Shown in pieces: positions 33,297-45,793 of a DNA stretch of 64,000 nucleotides. A program made the position numbers and the translations under genes. Numbering within the stretch: position 1 is the first letter of the stretch; each line of letters begins with the position of its first letter. The notes beneath the pieces were generated by a model that saw only the letters and a program-made list of their open reading frames with translations, did no database searches and was not told where the DNA came from. The stretch comes from Gymnothorax reevesii. Taxonomy: Eukaryota > Chordata > Actinopteri > Anguilliformes > Muraenidae. The DNA is taken from the NCBI GenBank assembly GCA_029721435.1, contig CM056573.1, forward strand, positions 48,830,501-48,894,500, written 5' to 3'.

Positions 33297-33511
33297 ATGT
33301 CGATGCGATTCTACATTCTTTCAATGTTGATCATAGCATAGTTGAATCAAGGTTGATTAATTGTCAGAATTGATTGGAAATTCAATGTTATTTCCATGTT
33401 GATAATAACGGGCACTTTCAATGTTTTTTTCAATATCTGACATCAATGTTGATTGCAATCTTCAGCCTGACAATATCACAATGTTGATTCAATCACTTTT
33501 TGCTATCTGGG
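33297..33511. mobile_element. MITE fragment with TTGCTATCTGGG end
   Basis: Rich in ttcaatgttga / tgttgattcaa words and ends ttgctatctgggt, which inverts to the CCCAGATAGCA tip. The left end is replaced by the AT microsatellite. Related word use is seen at 39165-39340. Confidence 0.5.
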
Positions 33512-33781
33512 TAGTGACTGGTCGCTAAAGGGCATATAACAAGTGACAATCTGGCAACTCGTAAACTCAAAATAGGAGGTATAAATACATCAACACACTC
33601 ATGAGGAAGGGGAAACGTGTCATTGGCGGTGAGGAAAGCACACAGGACCTAAACCAATCAATAGACACAATACTTCCCATCTAGTCTAAAGCTGCTCTAT
33701 GGGAGGAGTCAGAAAAAGCATTCACATGAGGCTTCTGACCCCACCCACTCTCATTTTCTCCATTTCTTTCTCTCTCTCTGT

Positions 33782-33882
33782 CCTGCACACAAACACAAAC
33801 CCACATACATAAAAACACCGACACACATACACACACACGCACACACATGCTTGCACACACACACATATACACACGAACACAT
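33782..33882. repeat. Imperfect (CA)n microsatellite
   Basis: CA-rich, interrupted. Confidence 0.9.
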
Positions 33883-35937
33883 ACCAAGGCATGACTAATT
33901 CTGATGATGACCCCAGCTTGGATGAAATTGTTTCAGTTTCAACTAATGTAAAATGCTCCTACCAGATGTGTTTATGAAATTTATGTCCTTATTATAGCTA
34001 TTGATTTACAGGTTGTTCAACAGTGCATTAGCAAGCTATTTACTTGGTCATAACTCTGAGACATTGACACATTAGTTTTTCAACTTTTTCAGAACATTGT
34101 TTATGGATGCATCCTCTGTGAGTTTAAAGGCTATATAAATTATATTTAGAATTAGGTTTCTTTTTGAATGATACCAACACTTTCCTGGGTTATTTGCTGT
34201 AACAAAAAATATGATGATAGTGTATATTATAATTCCGTTCCATCAAACACAAGCAGTAATCTCTGCAACAAAACAGTGGATTAATCTTTTCTGAAGCCTT
34301 CCTGGGCCAGTTTAAATGAGAGAATGTAGTTAAAGTAGGCATAGTTCCATATCTGTTCTTATGAGAATAAGAATAAAAAATCAGCTATTCCACATGGACA
34401 CAAAAATAACTTTTCCTTATGGCAATTCAGGATCTGAGTTCTATCTATGTAGCCACTTCTAGCACTTGGATTGGCTGCCCTCCAGGGTTTTCAGTACTTT
34501 TTTCCCACAAAATGTATTTTGTGTTTTACATTGTTGTGGATCAGTCTGTTTATTAAATGTCAGGAATTTAATACAATTCTGCGAACAGTCCTTTGGGAGC
34601 ATTTGTTTCGTTTTTATTTCTACGCTGATTTATCTAGGGACAATTGTGTTGATCTTGAGTTTTGCTGTCAGTCTTCCACTGATAAACCATGAGAGTGAAT
34701 GCTGCATTTTCTTTCATTAATATGGCTCTGATCCATCTGACAATCAAAATGCAAAGTATTAATGACTGTTTTTGGAAGACATGGACCAATGACTGTCATT
34801 TTTCAGCAAAAAGTATAAAAAATAAGAGTTTTACAGGCATTCAATGCTATATTGTAGCCTGGGTAGACATCTGAGGGCTTTATTTCACTACTAAAAGCAC
34901 CAATGCCATTCTCTTAGAATGCCATTCTCACAAACTGCCTAAACAAACTTCAGAATTCACTCATATGTAAAAATAAAATTGACTTTTTAGGATTCCGTGA
35001 TGTTAAAGCCCATCTTCAGAATAGTGCTATAGCCCAAATAGTTTTGTTTACAATGGCACAATAATATATGCTATACTTAGTGTATGGAGACAAACTTGTT
35101 GCTTGACTTACTGGCCATGAAATTACGAGGAAAGGTGAATAAGCCCTGCATAACAGACATCAAGTTAACATTCTTCTGAGTGATAAAATAAGGTTTCTCT
35201 TTATAATATGTGGTTAAAAAATAAAAAAGCCAAGCCTTTAAAAAACAGTATGTTCCACTGGCCTAGTGTAATGCTCTTGAGGCATTTACAGACTTTGATA
35301 AAACATTCCTTATCCATTTTAATATCACATGCTAAACATAAATATGTCTTTCCATTATTGACATTAAAGGAATGAAACAAGCATAAAATTTACCCTTTTT
35401 GTTTCTTTATTTGATGGAGCAGTTGCATTAGTTCAGGCAAGCACGAAAGTTGGGCCTAGTCACAAGCCCCTCACTGTCCAATCATTCTTGATTTCAGGAT
35501 GTCCCACCCAATAGGCGAGCTTTTTAACCAAGGCAGTGTGCATTCATTTCTCTGGCTCTATGCCCTCCACACTGCATCTCATCTCCCCCCCCCCCCCCAG
35601 CCTCCACCTTCATAAATAACATTGTTCATTGTCAGCAGCATCTGTTCATATTGCGTTCATTAATTTAAAACATAAAGAATCTCTGGCTCTGAGGGCAGGA
35701 GGTGGGGTTTGTGATCCCAGGGACTGTCTGTGTCTTACTTGCTCAGATTGTTCCTGATAATTCAAAGACAACTTTTGTGTATGATACAGAGGTCAAAATT
35801 GTAAAATTTTGCTGGCCAGGAAGTCATTATATTTTGAGAAGGACCCATATATTGTGTTTCGGGCCTGGTCCCAGAACAATTTTTTTTTTTCTTTTGTGAG
35901 CTTGCATAGTGTGTGTCCCTATGCAAGTGAGAAAGAA

Positions 35938-35980
35938 AGAGAGAGAGAGGGGGGGAGAGAGAGAGAGAGAGAGAGAGAGA
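35938..35980. repeat. (GA)n microsatellite
   Basis: GA units interrupted by a short G run. Confidence 0.9.
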
Positions 35981-38900
35981 CCAATCACAGATGCTGAGAC
36001 CACACTGAAATAGAAAGAGAGGGGGATTTCCAGAGAGTTCAGGTCATCGTGTGAAAAGACACCAACAGAAAAGACCTTTGGTTGGGAACTGAGGCCAGCT
36101 CTGCCTTTCATTGTGACTCTCCATGCGTAGGCGTTGCAGTGGGCAAGATTTGGGGGGAGCCAATTACCATGGAGCACAGGGAACCAGGGGCAGCAGCTGC
36201 CTCTTTCTTTATCTTCTTCCTCAGTGCTCCTGAAACATCATACACTGTATGCTGCATGTCAGCCCAGTATAAAGTGTCTATTTAGTAATCCACAATGAGA
36301 TATGGTATGGTCATATTTCCAGTAATAAAATGTATCTTTTTGATTTATAAATGGAGCCTCAACAAAAACATAAGAGCTCACTCAATAAGCTACTCAAAAC
36401 AAAACATATGTACACTTTGGTTCTGGTATATGGAATCCAACAGCAATCGAATGTATGCACCAAAGGTGTGCTTAATTGTGAATAATTTTCTAGTGATGCA
36501 GAATGTTACATATCACATAACTCAGGTTTATCATAGTTTATCCATAGGAACATATTCCTCATTTGATAAAAATACAGAAAAAATTGCAACACTTGCTGAT
36601 TAGAGAGAATCGCCGAATCTTTCAAGGTTAGATGCACAAATAGATTGTCAATATGGAGGAGGAGGTCATAGGTCAGGTGTTAAAGGTAGTATATGAGGAG
36701 TAGGAGGCAATGTTGCACGTGAATAGGCAAAGGAAATGGAAGCTTAAGGAAAGGTGCCAAGAGGCAGAGGCTTAAAGGGAGTTTTGCGGCAATAATATGT
36801 ATATGTTAGCCATAATTTCAGAGAAGATGGTGAGACGGCATTAAAATTTGATCAGTTAGCGCTCATAAATGGGCCATTCACTTCGAATTAAGCACAGCCC
36901 ACAAGCACAGGTTGTTGTGAGGCAAGTCAGTCACTCGTGCTTTGACGGTCCATAGAGGATCAGATTACAGGGAGCTCAGGGGCCATGCTCTGAATCACAT
37001 ACAACCTTTGCTCTGTTTCCCAAATGCTAATTGAGACTGACTTAAGGGTGCCCTTGACCCACTACCTACTGAGTCCACAGGGGAATGAACACATAAAGCT
37101 TTGCTTGAAATGCTGTATTATTCAGAAAGGAAGTGGGCTCTGGTATTAATCCAGGAATTTGGTTGTTTTTAAATGATGAAGACACAACACTCGTGTGTGC
37201 ACTGCTTTTCTACAAGCAGCCATTCATGTAAAACAACTTAATGCAGGAGTTTGATCGGAAAATGCATTACTGTAGGTTATACTGATTGAAGAAATTGATG
37301 AGACATGATATCTGAGTATACACTGCATTAATGACTGCGTACGCACGCATGCTCTTGCTCATGAATATGCGCATAGACATGTGTCCATGTGGTTTTCTGA
37401 TGTCTGTCTGCTTGGATTTATGCAAATGTGTCAGTTCATGTGTGTAACTGCGTGTGGTTTACAAGGCAGTAAAATGAGAGGACAGCTGGACAACTGTCTT
37501 CATCAGCAAGTACTCAAAATACTCAGAAGACCTTGAGACCCAGTGATAGCCGCTGCCATTTGAGGGCCTCGGAATCCAATCGAGACTGGGTCAGTGAGAC
37601 TGGATCTGATGCCAGCCAGCAGATGTCCAACCAGCTTGTCCAGGAGAGCCTGACTTAGCATATTATTTCTGAACAGGACTATTTTTTTCTGGGAGTAATT
37701 TACTCATCATATTTTGCAAATTGTTTTAGGCTCTCTGTTTGCTCTTGAGCACTTTTCAAAGGACAAAGCTCAGATTTCATCACTATTTTCTACTCTTTGT
37801 GTTCCAGGATTACAATGTATTACAAAGAAAAGATACATAAATTTACCTTTAAAATGGATTCTATTCCTCATTGAATTTCCAGAAATTTTGCTCACATAAC
37901 GATAGGCATGACAAAAATGACAAAGAAAAACAACTCGTCTAACCTGAATTTCAAACCATATTTTGAATCACAAAGGAAATGTATAAATTTTTACACAAAG
38001 TAGAGATTGCGTGATCAACATCAGTGAATTAATTTTTCAATGGCAAGTTGACTCTCATTTAGTTTTTCTTCCATTGCAATACAACTGGAGAATTCTGGTA
38101 AAGAGTTACTGCAGAAACAAAGAAATAAGTTGACTGATCTGTGGCCATTTCACTTATAGACATCTCTACATTTGTTTCAACTGAAAAATTCAACTTGTTT
38201 AACCCCTTTGCTCAGAATACAAATAATGCTAATTTTTTCATGTTATGCATGAATCTATTTAGGTTTTGTAACTCATTATTGGTGTCTCAGAGACTCTGGA
38301 AATTTAACTACAGAAAAATTTTTAGGAATTAAATTTCAAAATCTTCAGATGCCGGCGTCTATATCTGTGGAAAGGGGTTTAAAGGAGTCTGTCACAATGA
38401 TATGAAATTTAAAATTTTTCATATCCCGTAGCTTGAATGGACCTCGATGGACATAATTCTGTGAAGTTGCGCGTAATTAGTGTTTCAGCGTAATTGTGCC
38501 TCGGCATTCTCAATTTTCAAACATGATTTTTATAACAATATATGAGTTAAGGAAAAAAAACTGTAATTTTTAAGAACGTTCACGTTAAACTTTCTGATTT
38601 ACACTTGTCCGTCATGATTACGTGAACATTGGAAATAAATCTGCCAGTAACAAGCTTTTGCCGAAGAGTCGACCATTGAAGACAGTCACTACCATAACAG
38701 CATTTTAACAATTAACTAGGAATCTAACTTTCCTAATATCTCAAAACTGAATTGAAATATGCTACATTACCTTCTGATGATTGGAAGAAGTTACTGTCAC
38801 GTAACTCATGTAACTTACATGATATCTTGACAGACGAAACGTGATCCATGATTGTCTGTGTACTTGTAATTGTCTACAATAAGCATACGCCGCCGTGCAT

Positions 38901-39093
38901 GTGCTGGGTCATCGATAATCTATTTACATGAGCTATGACATATTTTGAAGTTGGCAAAAGCTGTTCCCTTAACTGTTGGGGGGATCGTTAGAGTCTGTTT
39001 CATCATTCACCCAATCATTCTCAGCCAATAAAATGCATAGAATATTTTGCAGGTGAATTCTTTTGGTGAAACTTTTTGGCGCCTCTCAAAGAC

Positions 39094-39158
39094 GGTTGGG
39101 CGAATAAGAGCAATCTTCCCCCTGTTCCACCAAGGGTTGGGGAATAAGAGCAACTTCC
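39094..39158. repeat. Minisatellite, left part
   Basis: Units of the form gttgggg.aataagagcaa followed by cttccccctgttccaccaa. The array resumes at 42048 after a 2.9-kb insertion. Confidence 0.7.
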
Positions 39159-39362
39159 TGCTGGCATTTGAGCATTTACTTAATGTTGAATCAATGTCAT
39201 GTGCTTGTGTTGAATCAGTGTTGAATTTTGAGTCGATTTTGAGAAGTGAATTGAAGTTGACCTTGCAACATCATTTTTTAACATAATTTTTGAGTTGATT
39301 TTCAAACCGAATCAAGGTTGAAATCACATTTCAAAAAATTTTTTTAACTTTATTTTTGTGGC

Positions 39363-39420
39363 ATTTCATCTTTATTGGACAGTGAGAGTAGAGAGAGAGG
39401 CATAGGCCTTACCTATGTTT
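39363..39420. repeat. Dispersed fish repeat, first half
   Basis: tttattggacagtgagagta and a short gagaga run match the opening of a repeat common in fish; the other half is at 41580-41716. Confidence 0.4.
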
Positions 39421-40054
39421 CAACCATTTCATTTGAAACAGGCACCACCCTTCAAGGGGCCCCCAACTGTCAGACAAGAATTAACATCCTAAACCGTTGC
39501 TGCATAAAATTTACGCAGAAGTGCACTGTTAGGAGAAGCAAAATGGGCAAATATTTGGGGTCCCTATAAAAGGCAAATATTTGGAATCCCTGATGGCCTC
39601 TCAAATTGGCACATTTAATAGAAAACCCAATATGCCTCCGATGAAGGCAATATAACACACCCTTGGCCAGTGCCTCAACAGCCCCCTTAATAGGGGCCCC
39701 TTCTAGGAGCTACGGCCAATGAGGAGAAAACGCTGCTAACTCAATTCCAATGAAATACTTTAGTTACAGAAATTGGGAAAAGCCTATCTAGGCCCCTTTT
39801 CTTTAGGTTCAAATACTGGGCTTGCATTAGTTAGATCTGCGCTTGCAAAGGTAAGTGATTTCAAACCTCCACAAGTTATTATGGAGTGGCCAAAATCAGA
39901 GTTGGCCATTTGGCTAATTAGCTAGATGTAGCTGGCAGCAGACTACGAGTGGTTGGAGTCGCTGGTGTTCTGTCATATACTAGTTGTATGTAGACTGAGC
40001 TGGCTAAAAAGTGTAGTAATTATGCATCATCTGCAAATGATGGTTGCTAAAGAG
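39421..40054. other. Unrecognised insertion sequence
   Basis: Contains a short imperfect duplication of ggcaaatatttgg (39547 and 39572). Family not recognised. Confidence 0.4.
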
Positions 40055-40917
40055 CTATTTGGGGTTTTGAGCATGAATGGCCTGTTAAAGGTCATGCCAC
40101 TGCCTCTCAATAGGATTTAAGCCTGGACTTTGACAAGGTTACTCCAAAATTTTAAGTTTGTTTTTTTTTAAGCCATTTAGAGGTGATTGTGCAGGTGGGT
40201 TTCAGATGATTGTCCTGCTGCATTACCCAAGTGCGCTTGTGCTCAAGATCACAATCTGATCTTTGGATATTCTCCTTCCGAATTTTCCGGTAGAGAGCAG
40301 AATTCATAGTCAAGTTGTCCAGGTCCTGGAGCAGCAAAGCAGCCCCAAACATCACAATACCATCACCATGTTTGACTGTTGGTATGATGTTCTTATTATG
40401 AAATGGTGTGTTAGTTTTATGCCTGATGTAATGGGACGCACACCTTCCAAGAAGTTTAATTTACATCTCATCAGTCTACAGAATATTTGCCCAAAAGTGT
40501 TGGGGATCATCAAGATGTATTTTGGCAAATGTGAGACAAGCCTTTGTGTTCTTTTTAGTCAGCAGTGGTTTTCGCCTTGGAACTCTCCCATGGATGCCTT
40601 TTTTTGCCCAGTCTCTGCTTATTGTTGAATCATGAACACAGACTTTAACTGAGGTAAGTGAGGCCTGCAGTTCTTCAAATGTTGTTTTGGGTTTTTTGTG
40701 ACCTCCTGGATGAGTAGTTGATGCGCTCTTTGAGTAATTTTTGTGGGCTGGCCACTCCTGGGAAGGTTCACCACTGTTCCAAGTTTTCTCTATTTGTAGA
40801 TAATGGCTCTCACCGTGGTTTGCCTTAGAAATGGCTTTGCAACCCTTTCCAGACTGATTGATAGATGTCAATTTCTTTGTTTCTCATCTGTTCCTGAATT
40901 TCTTTAGCTTGTGGCAT
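40055..40917 (-). pseudogene. Tc1-type transposase, frameshifted
   Basis: Starts at 40917 (MPQAKEIQEQMRNKEIDIYQ). The N-terminal HTH region runs through KGCKAISKANHGESHYLQIE and GHKKPKTTFEELQASLTSVK. First catalytic Asp lies in a shifted WVKILWTDE-like stretch near 40470. Second Asp is clear in RTWVMQQDNHLKPTCTITSK (40152-40355). The Glu block reads as PGLNPIERQWHDL near 40100. Several frame changes and a stop make it inactive. Confidence 0.85.
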
Positions 40918-41309
40918 GACATGTTGCTTTTTGAGATCTTTTAGCCTACTACACTTTGTCAGACAGGTTATATTGAAGTGATTTCTTGATTCAACAGGTC
41001 TGGCAGTAATCAGGCCTGGGTGTGGCAGGTGAAACTGGACTCAAAAAACATTAACATTTACGTTAATCACAGTTAATTCATGATTAAACCGGGGGGGGGG
41101 AATTACTTTTTCAAATAGGGCCAGGTAGGTTTGGATAGCTTTTTCCCCTTAATACATGAAATCAATATTTAAAAACTGCATTTTGTATTTTCTCGAGTTT
41201 TCTTTTTCTTATATTAAAATTTGTCAGATGACCTGAAACTTATAGGTCTGAGAAATATGCAAAAACATTAAGAAATCACGAAGGGGGCAAATACTTTTTC
41301 ACAGCACTG
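40055..41309 (-). mobile_element. Tc1-type transposon relic, 3' end truncated
   Basis: The right tip reads inward on the minus strand CAGTGCTGTGAAAAAGTATT, a Tc1 terminus I know from fish. The opposite tip is missing. A poly-G run (about 41091-41100) interrupts the 5' flank of the gene. Confidence 0.85.
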
Positions 41310-41579
41310 CATCTTTCAATTTTCTTGAAAACCGTTCATCAGATTGTCTCCGAATTCTGGTGGCCCGCAATCAAAAACAATAAATTAGTCTGGTCTAAGA
41401 GAATTGATTGGATTTTTTTCTATGTTCAGCCATCCATAAAGTTGAACGTGTAGATAATGCATTCAAGAATTGCAGTTGAAGTCTGAAAATAAGCCATTAT
41501 TGATTCAATCAAACTCAAATTTTCACTTTTTCGTTTTTTCACTCATGTTTTTTAGGGTCTCGCTTTTGCTTTTGAAATG

Positions 41580-41716
41580 GGCCCCCAAATGCTGAAGGCC
41601 ACCACAGGAGGGGGATTGACATGCAGCAATTGGCCTGAGGTTGAACTGAGGCAGCAGTGGTTAGAACTCAGCCGTAATGTATTGGCATACGCTATACCAG
41701 GTGAGCTACCTGGGCA
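41580..41716. repeat. Dispersed fish repeat, second half
   Basis: gacatgcagcaattggcctg, then aactcagcc and gctataccaggtgagctacc, the closing part of the repeat opened at 39363. Confidence 0.45.
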
Positions 41717-42047
41717 TGACATTTCAATGTTTAATAATTAATTATTTATCAACAACTGTTCAACCAGTTAACATTCAAAGTCGTTTTGATGTTGAAATAA
41801 GGTTTACTCATCAACTGACATATTTACAAAAGTTAAAATTTATTGATGGTTCTCGACATTATGTTGATTCAACATACAAGTCACTGAAAGTTGTGATTTA
41901 AATGTTGAAGTAATCAGAAGTAATTTTTCAACTCTTTTTCAACTGGTTAATGTTCAACGTTGTTTGATGTTGAAATTACATTTCTTCTTTCACTGACATT
42001 ATTTCAGCAACATTTAAACGTTGAAATGTCAGTTGATTGCCAGCTGG

Positions 42048-42129
42048 GCTTCCCCCTGTTCCACCAACAGCTGGGGAAATAAGAGCAACTTTCCTTCCTG
42101 TACTGCCAACAGTTGGGGGAATAGCGACT
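42048..42129. repeat. Minisatellite, right part
   Basis: cttccccctgttccaccaac, then gctggggaaataagagcaac, then a third variant with cagttgggggaat; same unit as 39094-39158. Confidence 0.7.
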
Positions 42130-43100
42130 TTGTTTGAGGCTTAATCGACTGCGACTGGGTAAGTTTCACCATTTATGTAACATCTGGTTTTCCAGACAGA
42201 CATATGGCATCTCGAACAAATTCTCCTTTTTCAAATTCACTTAATAAACACTATATTTTTTACAAGTGGATTTTTAATTACTTCTTCAGAATAATGTAAA
42301 AAACTAAAATTCCACAATTAGGAGTGTATTTTGAAGAGAAGAAACCCAGAAAAAAAGGAAGTATTTTTAAAATATATTTAATTCCGCCACAATGCATTTA
42401 AAATACATTTAGAATATATGGGATCTCTAGAATACATTTTGAGGATGCATTTGAAGCCATGCAAAAATGCATTTCTGTCTCTAAAAATTAATTCCAACCA
42501 AAAAAGCTGTAACCCAAAATGCATTTCATCAAAAAATATGCCGATGCATATGTGAAGGAATTTTAGCTGTTACTGTTTTAGTTTTAAAATTCATTGTTGT
42601 AGTGTTTAGTGCACTTTGATTTTTATTACATTATAAAATTACTGCTTAAAAAAATAATATATACCTGTTGGAAATATAAATGCTAATTTTTGTTCTCAGC
42701 TTTAGGTTTTGAGGACACTGTCAGTGGGAAAGCACTGATGGGAGGGGTGCTGCACCTGAATAAGAGTTATGGACTCATGTCTGGAAAATGTCCCAACTTA
42801 GCAAGAAAACAGAATTGTTTCTATCTGTACCAGGCCTTGAAACTGAGCCCAAAGCACAGGATGTGACTCCTCCAAGCACGTCCCGAAAGCAGAAATCTTC
42901 AAAGAATAAAATGTTTGTGTAATTTTGTGATTGATTGCTCGAAAGATGCCTGGCAAGAAGGGTATAATAATTGCGTGAGAAAATTATTGAGCAGAGACCA
43001 ACCTCTGACTGCTGTGGACACAGAGTCCCTGTTTGCTCTCTCATTCTGCAGAATTATATTGCAATAAATGGTTGATCATGTTTCTCTTAACCTGCTCTAA
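42130..43100. other. Unrecognised AT-rich sequence
   Basis: No gene or repeat family recognised. atgcattt / aaatacatt words are frequent at 42390-42540. Confidence 0.4.
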
Positions 43101-43809
43101 AGGCCCAGTCACACAGCCGATCACGCACGAATCACTCACAAATCACGCGCAGATTGGGTTTGTGCGTGCTTGTGCGTTGAGAAATTGACCAATTTTTCGG
43201 GGTGTCGGGGGTAGAAATCTCGGACGAATCACGCATGAATCGCGCATGAACCACGCATGTATCACTTACAATCACTGACATATCGCGCACGTCGACGCAT
43301 AATAGCAAACACGGTGCAGTATTCCACGAACATTCGACGCACGCCCGACGCATGAATCACCGGCGGAGCACGTCCAAACACGAACGCTTCACGTATTGTC
43401 AGTGAATGTCAGTGGAATGAACGTGATACATGCGCATTTCATGCGTGATATGAACGTGGGGCATCAGTGGACGGACGTGGACGTGCGCGGATTCAAACCA
43501 GTTCTGACGCATAAGCACTGACGGCCGACGAGTGTCCCGCGCATAGTTACGCATACTCGACGCATAAACTACGCATGCCGACTCATGAATTAGGCACACC
43601 AACGCACAGTTGTGCGTCGGAAAATTTTTGAACCGTTCAAAACTCAAAATCACGCACAAACCGCCTTCGACGCACATCCACTTACAATCACTGACAGTCC
43701 ACGTTCGTTCCACCTACGAATTACGCATACGACGTACGCTCCGCGCAGAAACGAAAATCTGTGCGTAATTCATGCATAATTCATGCGTTTTCGCTGTGTG
43801 ACTGGGCCT
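43101..43809. mobile_element. Non-autonomous Harbinger-type element with TAA target duplication
   Basis: Perfect 17-bp inverted ends AGGCCCAGTCACACAGC and GCTGTGTGACTGGGCCT, flanked by TAA on both sides (43098-43100 and 43810-43812). A 3-bp TWA duplication is typical of PIF/Harbinger. The 709-bp interior is CpG-rich and packed with cgcat / gcgtg words (acgcatgaatc and variants). No coding remnant recognised. Confidence 0.8.
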
Positions 43810-44385
43810 TAAGACTCTCTTATTACGACTCAAGCTGAGAAAATCCTCCACAGCATATATGTGATAAAAAATAATTACTAATGTATTTCACAGAAGTAGC
43901 ATATATATCCACAAATGCACTTCAACTTCAATCCAGGCAGAGAGCAGGGTAAGATTTGACAATCAAATTAACCCTCCCATGCATGAATTAGGATAAACTC
44001 AGTCAGGATTTTTTTTTACTAATATGCAGCAGTGCCCAAAATTGCAGGCATATATAGAGAAAAAACATTTTTAAACAGCTGTACACTGTAGTGACCTCCA
44101 TGCATGAAAGGATTAAGGTAACATTAAATGTTTCATTTCAGTTTCAGTATCAATGAGATTGATGCAGCCAGCAAAAATTTGATGCAAACCCTTTAGTACA
44201 ATAAAAAAAAAATTCAGTTTCATTTTGAATTATCATCCTTCAAACAGTGTACCTGACTATAAAAGACTGCACTTCTGCTTACATGGAAATTACGATTTAC
44301 GTTTGGCTTATGTGTCACACTACTGACACTGAACCGTTTCTTTTACAAACTCTGAAAGTATGGTACAAGTGTCAGACCGTAGTAT
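43810..44385. other. Unrecognised AT-rich sequence
   Basis: Nothing recognised. ccatgcatgaa occurs twice (about 43978 and 44099). Confidence 0.4.
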
Positions 44386-44640
44386 TAAGACTCTGCTAAG
44401 AGGAGGTAAGCCTACAGCAGGGGGTCTAGGAATCAGAGGGTTCTTGGTCTGATCCCAGCCATCTCCACATAACATGTCGAATTGTCCTTGAGCAAGACAC
44501 TGAACCCTGCACTGCTCCTGATGTGCAGGTTGGCACCTTGTATGGCAGCCTCTGCCATCAGGGTGAATGTGAGGCATAATTGTACAGTGCTTTGTGTCAT
44601 GTGACTAGAAAAACACAAGATAAATGCCCTCCATTTACCA
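44386..44640 (+). repeat. tRNA-derived SINE with L2-like tail
   Basis: A B-box-like gggttcttggtctgatcc lies in the head. It is followed by the conserved body gtccttgagcaagacactga and the tail part ttggcaccttgtatggcagc, then tgtacagtgctttgtgtc and gataaatgccctccatttac. This order is known from abundant fish SINEs whose tail derives from a LINE. The A box is degenerate. Confidence 0.75.
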
Positions 44641-45746
44641 TGTGGGCTATCCTAAATATTTTAGAAATGTATGTCAGTTTTTTACATATTTGAAATGCAT
44701 TCTACAATGTATCTTAAAATGTATATGCTAATTGTATGTCAAATGTATTTTCTTTCTGAATGCGAAAAGTTAATTTTATTTACTAGAACATGACAGATGG
44801 TTATGTGAAATATCCTGCGAAATAAGGCATCCATATAACAAAAGTGAAAATAAGCAAAACTTGCAATGACTTTAAAAGAAAACTTTCATTGTCACTGTCT
44901 GTGTTTGTGTAAGAATTTGCGAAATAAACCAAAAATAAACTGAAATACACCAATGCATACAAACGAATGGCTACAGTGTCCATTATCAAGGGCGCAAGGA
45001 TGATCGTTTTTTTGCATAAATATTGTTATTTTAAAGGAAATATGACTCAAATTCAGTTGCAATAGTTTATTTTATGAAATATTCATATAATGTTCTTAAT
45101 AGCATAACTTTAACATGCTACGGATTTATCCGTAAAACATGTTTACGGATTACATATATAAGTTAAAAGTGCTCAAGAACGAATAGGGAGCCGTTATTAG
45201 GCTCAATCTCTGACCTTTTTTTCTCTAAACAGTGTAAATTAAATTGTAAATTTGCAATGGCAGTTTTTTTTTAGCAACATTCACTTAAGATCCCAAATTA
45301 TTGGCATTGACTAAAAATGATTTTGTCTCTTTTTATCAGGGCAAAATTTGTTTTCAGAAAAAAGAAAAGCTTGTAACTACGGGGTAGGATGGCGATTTGT
45401 TGGGCGAGGTGAAGAGTGTGAGGAGGAATTGGCGGAGGGGAGTACTTTGAGGGCTGGTTCATTGGGGCCCGCAGTGTTTCGAACACAAACAGGTGGTGAG
45501 TTGATGGCAGCTGCTGCCTGGCTGATGGACAGTTTCCGCAGCACAACACGAAGCCCTTTGGTGCTGATGTCAGGCTTATTGACGGCTGACTGACACCAAT
45601 GAGCACAGACCCTCTCTCCCTTAGCCACTGCAGTCTTAATTGATGGACAGAGAGTGAGGAAAAAGTGTCTTTGAACCTGAAAGGGATCTTTCTTTACCCT
45701 CTCTCCCTAGCTCTCCTCACTGTGCCCGTATCTCTCATTTTCCAGG

Positions 45747-45793
<47 letters not shown>

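Larger units (their letters stand above)
33512..39093. other. Unique-looking AT-rich sequence
   Basis: No coding exon or transposon recognised over more than 5 kb. Simple repeats: imperfect CA at 33782-33882, poly-C at 35585-35598, GA at about 35938-35980. A moderately GC-richer patch at 36880-37140 is a candidate conserved island only. Confidence 0.4.
39159..42047. mobile_element. Inverted-repeat element split by later insertions
   Basis: The left tip begins tgctggca and the right tip ends tgccagctgg. The left arm (39159-39350) and right arm (about 41709-42047) share ttgaatca / tgttgaa / tgacatttcaa words. Between the arms lie a split dispersed repeat and a Tc1 relic. Confidence 0.5.

Noticed and set aside
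33681..33887. Minus-strand Cys/Val-rich frame
   Set aside because: Translation of a CA microsatellite.
43132..43713. Two minus-strand frames of 73 and 104 codons
   Set aside because: They fall within the CpG-rich Harbinger-type MITE and are Cys/His/Arg-rich by composition only.
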